Shown: in pieces, positions 1 to 4,418 of the stretch | Numbering within the stretch: the first letter of the stretch is position 1 | Layout: each line of letters opens with the position of its first letter | Program-made: the position numbers and the translations under genes | NCBI GenBank assembly: GCA_964413845.1 | Contig: CAYPTJ010000023.1 | Location: 1-6,725 of the forward strand | From: CAYPTJ01 sp964413845 | GTDB lineage: Bacteria > Patescibacteriota > WWE3 > 9FT-COMBO-53-11 | DNA: 6,725 nucleotides | Direction of reading: 5' to 3' | The notes under the pieces: model-generated | What the model was told of the DNA's origin: nothing | The model's input: only the letters and a program-made list of their open reading frames with translations | Database searches by the model: none

Positions 1-12
1 GCCAGTTGGTGA
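1..12 (+). CDS. 3' end of DGR variable protein (partial, runs in from the left)
   Basis: Only the last three codons and the stop are present: GCC AGT TGG TGA, read Ala-Ser-Trp-stop. The template repeat downstream reads GFRCV followed by GCC AGC TAT at 1694-1702, so the window opens with the same GCCAG at the point where a variable repeat would end. DGR target proteins with an FGE-sulfatase/C-type-lectin fold typically end within a few residues of a GFRCV-like motif. I infer that the variable repeat and the body of the target gene lie just left of the window. The match visible here is only five bases, so the call depends on the context: an RT, Avd and template immediately downstream in the same orientation. 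Confidence 0.55.
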   Translation, partial: ASW

Positions 13-18
13 GCTGAG

Positions 19-51
19 CTTACCTAAACCCAGCTAAGCTGGGTTGGTAAG
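19..51 (+). other. Two-part hairpin/cruciform just 3' of the presumed variable repeat
   Basis: CTTACC (19-24) pairs with GGTAAG (46-51), and AACCCAGC (27-34) pairs with GCTGGGTT (38-45) around a TAA loop; the only unpaired interior bases are TA at 25-26. It starts 7 bases after the presumed variable-protein stop. In the Bordetella phage DGR a hairpin/cruciform just downstream of the variable repeat promotes target recognition, and this element sits in the equivalent place. No T-tract follows, so it does not look like a standard terminator, although it could attenuate transcription between the target gene and the RT. Confidence 0.6.
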
Positions 52-77
52 ATTTAAAATCTAAGATCTGTAATCTC

Positions 78-94
78 CCCCGCCCAAGGCGGGG
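78..94 (+). repeat. CCCCGCC/GGCGGGG palindrome upstream of the RT
   Basis: A perfect 7-bp stem, CCCCGCC (78-84) with GGCGGGG (88-94), closes a CAA loop. The same stem core recurs at 1793-1810, and a related CCCGCC/GGCGGG stem lies inside the helicase gene at 4960-4988, which suggests a dispersed REP-like repeat. It lies 20 bases before the RT start and would fold in the leader of the RT message, where it could affect RT translation. That regulatory role is inference. Confidence 0.5.
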
Positions 95-113
95 CATCCG
101 CAAAAATCACAAG

Positions 114-1205
114 TTGTTTGAAAAGATCATCAGCTTTGAAAACCTATACCGCTCCTACAGGAACGTTCGCCGGCTGAAGCGATACTATCCCGCCCAGCAA
201 AAGTATGAGTTTAATCTGGAAAGCAATCTCTGCCGGCTCCAACAAAAGCTCAAGAATCCCTCCAGATACAACCCCCGCCCATACCGAAGGTTTGCCGTCT
301 ATGAACCTAAGAAGCGGCAGATCTCGGCCCCTCACTTTGAAGACCGGATCGTCCATCAGGCGATTGTGCGCGTCATCGGGCCCGGTATTGTGGAAAAATT
401 CATTCCCCAAAGCTACGCCTGCATTGAAAATAGGGGAACACATAAGGCGGTTGCGGATATTAAGAAAGCCCTGGGGGAACTGAGAACCGGCTATTATCTT
501 AAAGCGGATATCTCCCGCTACTTTGCCAGCGTCAACCACGAGATATTAAAGAAGTTGTTAAGAAAATATATCTCTTGCCCAAAGACGCTGTGCTTGTTGG
601 ATAAGATTATTGACAGCTATGAAGACGGGTCGGGCCGGGTACCGGCCGGTACTCGGCGGGGAATTCCCATCGGCAACCTTACCAGCCAGCTTTTTGCCAA
701 TCTGTACTTAAATGAATTAGATTGGTTTGTCGCGAGCAGAAACAACTTAGGCCATTTCCGCTATATGGACGATTTTGTAGTCATCTCGAGAGATAAAAAC
801 AAACTTATTAGGGTGCGAGATGAGATTGAGGCATTTTTACAGAGTCAACTCCAGCTAACTCTTCATCCGAGGAAGCGTTTAATCCAGCGCCTCTCTTTTG
901 GAATAGACTTTTGCGGCTATCAAATCTTCCCCAACAGGGTGGTGCTTAGAAAGAGGACTATCAGGCGCTTCGTGCGAGGGTATAAAAAGAGGCAGAAAAA
1001 GCTCGGGAATCTGCGAAATCAGCTTGCAAGCCATCTTTCCCCGGAGTTAAACCCGGGATTGGAAGAAGAAATCAGTGATCTCGAAGGTAAGCTTGACAGG
1101 TCGGTAACTTCGCACCTCGGATTTTTGAAGTACTCGGAAGTTGACAGAACTAGAGGAGAGTACACCTACGCCAACAATATCCGCCTCCCCTATCTTCCAA
1201 CGTGA
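114..1205 (+). CDS. DGR-type reverse transcriptase
   Basis: RNA-dependent DNA polymerase of a diversity-generating retroelement, 363 aa, a usual length for the family. It would copy the template RNA into cDNA with misincorporation at adenines, for transfer into the variable repeat. Visible signatures are: an N-terminal block with FAVYEPKKRQISAP (60-73) and FEDRIVHQAI (75-84); QSYACIENRGTHKA (99-112), typical of DGR RTs; catalytic D132 in LKADISRYF; GIPIGNLTSQ (183-192), the DGR variant of the motif-4 block; the YMDD active site (217-220); and GIDFCGY (263-269). No maturase or endonuclease domain follows, which argues against a group II intron RT. The start is TTG at 114: the frame opens after a stop at 48-50 and has no other ATG/GTG/TTG before 114. 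There is no clear Shine-Dalgarno sequence. The stop overlaps the Avd-like start by GTGA. A retron RT is unlikely given the template repeat. Confidence 0.95.
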   Translation: MFEKIISFENLYRSYRNVRRLKRYYPAQQKYEFNLESNLCRLQQKLKNPSRYNPRPYRRFAVYEPKKRQISAPHFEDRIVHQAIVRVIGPGIVEKFIPQSYACIENRGTHKAVADIKKALGELRTGYYLKADISRYFASVNHEILKKLLRKYISCPKTLCLLDKIIDSYEDGSGRVPAGTRRGIPIGNLTSQLFANLYLNELDWFVASRNNLGHFRYMDDFVVISRDKNKLIRVRDEIEAFLQSQLQLTLHPRKRLIQRLSFGIDFCGYQIFPNRVVLRKRTIRRFVRGYKKRQKKLGNLRNQLASHLSPELNPGLEEEISDLEGKLDRSVTSHLGFLKYSEVDRTRGEYTYANNIRLPYLPT

Positions 1206-1540
1206 TAACCGACTTGGCAGTTTATCAAAAAACGTACGATCTTTATCTCTACACCCACAAGTTCATCAAGAAATTTCCCAAGGCAGAGCGGTTTCTAATC
1301 AGCCAGGTTTTGCAGAGCTCTTTGATTGAGGCGATAAAGCTAATGGTGAGGGCAAACCAGCAGCGAGACCAGAGTAAAAGGAGACAGCACCAAGATGGTA
1401 TAGAAGAATGGTTGACGGTTTACCTGACGGCGCTAAGGTTAGCGCATGATTTGAACTTTTTGCCGAAGAGAAAGTACGCTTACGCCTCGTCTTTGGTAGC
1501 AGAGATATTAAAGATTTTGGCGGGCTGGAAAAAGGTTTAA
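1202..1540 (+). CDS. avd: DGR accessory variability determinant (Avd-like four-helix bundle)
   Basis: A 112-aa basic, all-helical protein of the Avd / S23 (23S rRNA intervening-sequence protein) four-helix-bundle family. Recognisable features are an early aromatic helix (AVYQKTYDLYLYTHKFIKKF, 6-25), FPKAERF (25-31), a middle helix with LIEAIKLMVRAN, and a C-terminal helix ending EILKILAGWKKV. In characterised DGRs, Avd forms a pentamer that binds the RT and template RNA and is needed for cDNA synthesis. The GTG start at 1202 overlaps the RT stop TGA (GTGA), with no separate Shine-Dalgarno sequence, so translation is probably coupled to the RT. The template repeat begins about 30 bases downstream. 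Standalone S23-family proteins of unknown role share this fold, but the position between RT and template makes Avd the better call. Confidence 0.87.
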   Translation: MITDLAVYQKTYDLYLYTHKFIKKFPKAERFLISQVLQSSLIEAIKLMVRANQQRDQSKRRQHQDGIEEWLTVYLTALRLAHDLNFLPKRKYAYASSLVAEILKILAGWKKV

Positions 1541-1567
1541 CCGTGATAGACTGTAGGCAGCGGTTTT

Positions 1568-1699
1568 GGGTGGAAGGCTTTGGCTTTCCTTCGCGGCGGA
1601 AATTGGAATAATGGGGCCAATGCCGGGGCCTTTACACTTAATCTGAATAATGCCCCGTCGAATACGAACACTAACATTGGCTTCCGCTGCGTCGCCAGC
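1568..1699 (+). other. DGR template repeat (TR)
   Basis: Donor sequence for mutagenic retrohoming; not expected to be translated. Read in the frame of 1580 it gives GWKALAFLRGGNWNNGANAG, then AFTLNLNNAPSNTNTN and IGFRCVAS, which resembles the C-terminus of a C-type-lectin/FGE-type variable protein. Ten of the 26 codons from 1601 to 1678 are AAT or AAC (starting at 1601, 1607, 1610, 1619, 1640, 1646, 1649, 1661, 1667 and 1673). Adenine mutagenesis of AAY codons yields many residues and no stop codons. The invariant 3' segment, GGCTTCCGCTGCGTCGCCAG (1679-1698), is A-poor, as expected of an initiation-of-mutagenic-homing-type end. Exact limits need the variable repeat, which is outside the window; the right limit is set by comparison with GCCAG at 1-5, and the left limit is approximate. 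Confidence 0.85.
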
Positions 1700-1792
1700 T
1701 ATGTCTGCCCCTTAAAGGGCGAGGCGCGATGGCATACGTCTTATCCGACTGTGCTCGGGGCCGCAAAGACACAACACAAACCCAAGACCCCG

Positions 1793-1810
1793 CCCCCGCC
1801 ACGGCGGGGG
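1793..1810 (+). repeat. CCCCCGCC/GGCGGGGG palindrome between template repeat and rmuC
   Basis: CCCCCGCC (1793-1800) pairs perfectly with GGCGGGGG (1803-1810) around AC. It contains the same CCCCGCC/GGCGGGG core as the palindrome at 78-94, so the two copies bracket the RT, Avd and template. There is no T-run after it, so it is not a canonical terminator, but it could stabilise or bound the 3' end of the DGR RNA. It is equally compatible with a dispersed REP-like repeat. Confidence 0.5.
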
Positions 1811-1854
1811 CAAAGACTATCTGCCCCGCACCTGCCAATCATAAGTCTCTTGTC

Positions 1855-1863
1855 TGCTATAAT
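1855..1863 (+). promoter_or_regulatory. Extended -10 promoter for rmuC
   Basis: TGCTATAAT is a perfect -10 hexamer (TATAAT at 1858-1863) preceded by the extended TGn element. No good -35 is visible at the usual spacing, which is common for extended -10 promoters. The rmuC ATG at 1871 lies 7 bases after the hexamer, where transcription would normally begin, so the message is predicted to have little or no leader. Confidence 0.6.
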
Positions 1864-1870
1864 TTCCCCG

Positions 1871-2809
1871 ATGGAGTTTGTTCTTTTGCTCTTAGTAATC
1901 GTCATCTTCGTTTTAGCGATTGGGTTCTTCTTTCTCTATCAAAAGCTTTCAAAGCTCGAACGCTCCGAGGGGCTGATGCTTAAGTTTGAGGAGACAACCA
2001 AAGGGGTTTCGGAACTGAAAGGCTCGCTCGGGACGGTGCACGAACGACTCCACTCCTTGATCGCCGATATGGGAGGGATGAAGGAGATCTCGCGGCAGAT
2101 TCAGGAGTTTCAAGATTCGCTTCGCTCAACTAAAGTGCGAGGAGGCGTGGGGGAGATGGTGATGGAGGATCTTTTAAGGCAGGTTCTGCCTGCCTCCTCT
2201 TATGAGCGGCAGTATACCTTTCGCACCACCCGAAAGATGGTAGATGCTGTTATTAAAACACGGCAAGGGTTGATCCCGGTTGATGCTAAGTTTCCCCTCG
2301 AGAAGTTCCAGGCGCTTGGGAAGGAGCTTAAGGAGGTGGAGAAAGAACGTCTTTGGCGGGAGTTTGTGCGGGATGTGAAGCTGCGGATGGATGAGACCGC
2401 AGGTTACATCGTTCCTGAGGAGGGGACGGTTCCCTTTGCTTTAATGTACATTCCCTTCGATCAGATCTTTAACCAGGTAGTGGCTGATCCGGAGTTGATG
2501 CGTTATTCTCTGGAGAAACGGGTCTTCTTTACCTCGCCTCAAACCTTTCTGGTAACGATCCAATCAATCCTTCTTGGGTTGCAGCGGGAACGGTTTTCCG
2601 AGCAGGCGGAGGAGGTTTTAAAGATGCTTCATGCGGTAGGGCGGGATGCGGAAGATCTGGATGCCACCGTCTCCACTCTGGCACGCCATGTCACTGATGC
2701 AAAAAACACGGTTGACAAGCTCTCCACCGGCTTTTCGGTCTTCTTGGGCAAACTTTCCCAGCTTAGAGACTTTAAGGTAAAATCAAAAACAAAGGAGGAA
2801 GGCGAATGA
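1871..2809 (+). CDS. rmuC: DNA recombination protein RmuC
   Basis: RmuC family, 312 aa, shorter than the E. coli protein (about 475 aa). RmuC limits recombination at inverted repeats in E. coli and carries a nuclease-like core. The N-terminus is a membrane anchor (about 2-23, strongly hydrophobic), followed by a helical, probably coiled-coil stretch (about 25-85). The conserved core includes RGGVGEMVMEDLLRQVLP (90-107), the VDAVIK...LIPVDAKFPLEKFQ block (124-147), FALMYIPFDQIF (189-200) and TSPQTFLVTIQSILLG (221-236). I choose ATG 1871 rather than the far upstream in-frame TTG at 1580 because it follows a TATAAT element, puts the anchor at the N-terminus as in homologues, and because the upstream frame is the DGR template repeat. 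The stop overlaps the next gene by ATGA, implying co-transcription. Confidence 0.92.
   Translation: MEFVLLLLVIVIFVLAIGFFFLYQKLSKLERSEGLMLKFEETTKGVSELKGSLGTVHERLHSLIADMGGMKEISRQIQEFQDSLRSTKVRGGVGEMVMEDLLRQVLPASSYERQYTFRTTRKMVDAVIKTRQGLIPVDAKFPLEKFQALGKELKEVEKERLWREFVRDVKLRMDETAGYIVPEEGTVPFALMYIPFDQIFNQVVADPELMRYSLEKRVFFTSPQTFLVTIQSILLGLQRERFSEQAEEVLKMLHAVGRDAEDLDATVSTLARHVTDAKNTVDKLSTGFSVFLGKLSQLRDFKVKSKTKEEGE
2793..2798 (+). promoter_or_regulatory. Strong ribosome binding site for the membrane-protein gene
   Basis: AGGAGG inside the 3' end of rmuC lies 7 bases before the ATG at 2806. It supports that start and gives the overlapping gene its own initiation signal in addition to coupling. Confidence 0.7.
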
Positions 2810-3729
2810 TAAAGTTTGAGCGTCCCTCCCCAAAACTTTTAGCGCTTAGTTTTGTTTTTCTTTCCTCCTCGTTCGCCTTTGCTTTTACCCTCGAGCGTTC
2901 TTTATCAACTTTTAACTTTTCCAAAGAAGCTCTCTTTTCCACCATTCCTGTTTTACTTCTTCTTTTTCTTACTACAGCACTCCTTATCACTGTTGCCCTT
3001 CTTTCTGAGAAAAAGTTTTCTGCTTTGACGGTTTTGGCAGCCGCTTTTCTTTTCGTTCTTCCTTTTACCTCTCTATCCATCTTTTGGAGGGTGCTGGTTG
3101 CTTTGGTGGCGTTTTTGGGTCTTTTTGGACTTTCTCTTCAAGCGCAAGGAACGCATGAGGCTTACACCGGTTTTTCCGCCTCCTATTTCAAGGGAGTGAT
3201 GCGGAACTTTTTTCTCCTTTTTATTTTTATCTTGGGAATCATTCTTTATTCCTCCACCTCTCAGGCTCTATTTCGGCCCGCCGGCGGCGGATTTGAGATT
3301 CCAGAAGAAACGTTAGAGCCAGTGGTTGCTAAAGTAGTTGAGGCAGTTGGGGGAGTTGTCAGACAGCAAGCCGGAGGAAGGGTTCCGGAGAGGGAGCTTG
3401 CCCCATATGTTGAGGAGCAGCTGGCGCAGTTTCTTGCTCAGATGGGGTTTGCGATGAAACTTAAAGGGCAACCCAAGTCGTTGGGTGAGGTAACCACTCG
3501 GCTAACCAAAAGTCTCAAGGCTGATTTAGACGAGGTGGTAGCACCTTTTATGGTTTATATTCCTTTTCTGATAGCGGGAATTGTCGTTGTCGCCTTTTTC
3601 ACCCTTTCTCCTTTTGTGGCGTTGTTTGGAGAAATCGCCCTCTTTCTTGTCTACCGTTTCTTGATCCTGGTTCGGGTGTTGAAGTTTGAAGAAGTGGAGA
3701 GAAAGGTAAAACGCCTCGCCCTCACTTGA
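2806..3729 (+). CDS. Multi-pass membrane protein of unknown function
   Basis: A 307-aa protein that I do not recognise. Hydrophobicity by eye suggests about seven membrane segments: roughly 11-28, 43-66, 72-90, 92-113 and 133-152, then a polar, Glu/Lys-rich soluble region (about 157-246), and two more at about 247-270 and 272-291, ending in a basic tail (RKVKRLALT). The soluble region has amphipathic helices (EETLEPVVAKVVEAVGG, EEQLAQFLAQMGFAMKLKG) but no catalytic motif that I can name. Its ATG overlaps the rmuC stop (ATGA) and has a good AGGAGG site, so it is in the same operon as membrane-anchored RmuC. A shared role is possible but not shown. The coding sequence is noticeably T-rich (Phe/Leu-rich), as expected of a membrane protein. 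It is intact, with no sign of a frameshift. Confidence 0.85.
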   Translation: MIKFERPSPKLLALSFVFLSSSFAFAFTLERSLSTFNFSKEALFSTIPVLLLLFLTTALLITVALLSEKKFSALTVLAAAFLFVLPFTSLSIFWRVLVALVAFLGLFGLSLQAQGTHEAYTGFSASYFKGVMRNFFLLFIFILGIILYSSTSQALFRPAGGGFEIPEETLEPVVAKVVEAVGGVVRQQAGGRVPERELAPYVEEQLAQFLAQMGFAMKLKGQPKSLGEVTTRLTKSLKADLDEVVAPFMVYIPFLIAGIVVVAFFTLSPFVALFGEIALFLVYRFLILVRVLKFEEVERKVKRLALT

Positions 3730-3805
3730 CCCGGTAGTGAAATTTTTAGCAAACCGCTATCGCGTTCAGTTTGAGACGAAGTCTCCTAAAAATTCTACTA
3801 CGGGG
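3730..3805 (+). repeat. Structured inverted-repeat element (MITE-like or terminator-like)
   Basis: A 20-base arm at 3730-3749 (CCCGGTAGTGAAATTTTTAG) is nearly complementary to 3786-3805 (CTAAAAATTCTACTACGGGG): 17 of 20 positions pair, with mismatches at two adjacent positions and one more. Between the arms are two further hairpins: AAAC (3751-3754) with GTTT (3769-3772), enclosing CGC (3755-3757, with one base of slack) and GCG; and GAGAC (3773-3777) with GTCTC (3781-3785). The whole folds like a three-way junction. It begins immediately after the membrane-protein stop. It may be a non-autonomous mobile repeat or a processing/termination structure; no copy elsewhere in the window proves repetition. 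Confidence 0.5.
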
Positions 3806-3867
3806 TTGATTTTTCCACCCGCTCTGTTAAGCTTTTCTTAGCGAGTATCCTTAACAAGGGAGGAAGA

Positions 3868-4122
3868 ATGGGAGAGATTAGAAAGAAGATAGCGGCGACT
3901 GAACTAAGGATGGAGGAGATCAAGGAAGTCTTGGGGGGGCTGCTCGAGATTGCAAAAGAGAGTGCTTTTGCACATCCAAAAGACGAATCTGCTGAGCTTC
4001 GATTTAGAGCTGCTGAGCTCTGCTCTTCCCTTCTTTCGAACCAGATCGAACTTCTCAGGTTGGGAGTGGAGATTCTGGAATTGCGGATGGAGATGAAGGA
4101 AGGGGGAGAGGAGGCGGAATGA
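3868..4122 (+). CDS. Small helical protein of unknown function
   Basis: An 84-aa protein that I do not recognise. It is charged and predicted almost wholly helical, with heptad-like Leu/Ile spacing in EIRKKIAATELRMEEIKEVL (3-22) and in IELLRLGVEILELRMEMKEG (60-79), so a helical hairpin or coiled coil is likely. There is one Cys (52), no signal peptide and no membrane segment. ATG 3868 is preceded by GGGAGGA (3858-3864), a good Shine-Dalgarno sequence although closely spaced. Its end overlaps the next gene by ATGA, so the two form a small operon. The longer antisense frame at 3798-4391 has no comparable start signal. Confidence 0.72.
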   Translation: MGEIRKKIAATELRMEEIKEVLGGLLEIAKESAFAHPKDESAELRFRAAELCSSLLSNQIELLRLGVEILELRMEMKEGGEEAE

Positions 4123-4313
4123 GTAAAAGAGGTAAGAAGAAAGGGAGGAAATTGCTGAATCCTTTGGAAGGCTTGCGGCCCACCCAGCGAAGGACGTGTG
4201 GACACTGTGGGAGGGTACGGCAAGTTGAAAACTTGACTGTTGTCTATTCGATAGCGGACGGGTCTCCCTTGGTTTGTTGCTGGGAACATTACCCTTGGGA
4301 TTTCATCCGCTAA
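4119..4313 (+). CDS. Small basic Cys-rich (putative zinc-binding) protein
   Basis: A 64-aa protein with no family I can name. A very basic N-terminus (MSKRGKKKGRKLLNP) is followed by a CGHC knuckle (Cys27, Cys30) and, after a short beta-like stretch (ENLTVVYSIADGSP), by CCWEH (Cys53, Cys54, His57). Two Cys plus a later Cys/His pair could bind one zinc in a ribbon-like fold, and the basic tail would suit nucleic acid or ribosome contact; this is inference. ATG 4119 overlaps the previous stop (ATGA) and has a purine-rich AGAGGAGG Shine-Dalgarno sequence just upstream inside the preceding gene. A rho-independent terminator follows, so this is the last gene of the unit. Confidence 0.72.
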   Translation: MSKRGKKKGRKLLNPLEGLRPTQRRTCGHCGRVRQVENLTVVYSIADGSPLVCCWEHYPWDFIR

Positions 4314-4324
4314 GTGTGTTGTAG

Positions 4325-4355
4325 GGCTCTGATTCATTTCAGGGCCTTTTCTTTT
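4325..4355 (+). terminator. Rho-independent terminator after the small-gene pair
   Basis: GGCTCTGA (4325-4332) pairs with TCAGGGCC (4339-4346) in an 8-bp stem with one G-T wobble and a TTCATT loop. It is followed at once by TTTTCTTTTGTT. It lies 12 bases after the stop of the 64-aa gene. Confidence 0.8.
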
Positions 4356-4406
4356 GTTATATGGGTCTCGGCTCTCACCTCGCCTCCGCAATCATTCAAC
4401 TTATTG

Positions 4407-4412
4407 TAAGAT
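4407..4412 (+). promoter_or_regulatory. Weak candidate -10 element for the helicase gene
   Basis: TAAGAT matches four of six positions of TATAAT and ends 6 bases before the GTG at 4419, the same geometry as at rmuC (TATAAT ending 7 bases before ATG). No -35 is evident. After the terminator at 4325-4355 the helicase needs its own promoter somewhere in the short gap. Low certainty. Confidence 0.3.
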
Positions 4413-4418
4413 TTGGGT

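Larger units (their letters stand above)
1703..1870 (+). other. Non-coding spacer 3' of the template repeat, possible DGR RNA tail
   Basis: The frame running through here has no stop, but its translation is a low-complexity, proline-rich string unlike a protein domain, so I treat it as non-coding. It contains a small hairpin, GCCC (1707-1710) with GGGC (1717-1720), and the strong GC hairpin at 1793-1810, and ends in the rmuC promoter. In the Bordetella phage DGR, RNA directly downstream of the template repeat is required for self-primed cDNA synthesis and RT-Avd binding. Here that role would fall to this stretch. This is inference from position. Confidence 0.4.

Noticed and set aside
57..77. 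CRISPR-like short repeats
   Set aside because: Only three degenerate 7-base units with no spacers.
205..483. 92-aa frame overlapping the RT
   Set aside because: An out-of-frame shadow of the conserved N-terminal RT region.
144..539. 131-aa antisense reading frame within the RT
   Set aside because: It lies wholly inside the strongly supported RT gene on the other strand, with no family features or start signal.
114..1205. Group II intron or retron reverse transcriptase
   Set aside because: No maturase/endonuclease domain or retron msr/msd, while IGNLTSQ, the Avd neighbour and the AAY-rich template fit a DGR.
1793..1810. Rho-independent terminator for the DGR unit
   Set aside because: The stem is strong but no T-run follows (CAAAGACTAT), so it is recorded as a palindrome only.
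1580..1870. N-terminal extension of RmuC from TTG 1580
   Set aside because: The extension is the DGR template repeat plus low-complexity linker, and a TATAAT promoter and membrane anchor mark the real start at 1871.
2772..3080. 102-aa basic antisense frame
   Set aside because: A Lys/Arg-rich translation arising from the complement of Phe/Leu-rich membrane segments; overlaps two real genes.
3798..4391. 197-aa antisense frame
   Set aside because: Overlaps two sense genes that have Shine-Dalgarno sites and an ATGA overlap, and crosses the terminator; its Ser/Pro-rich translation has no domain.
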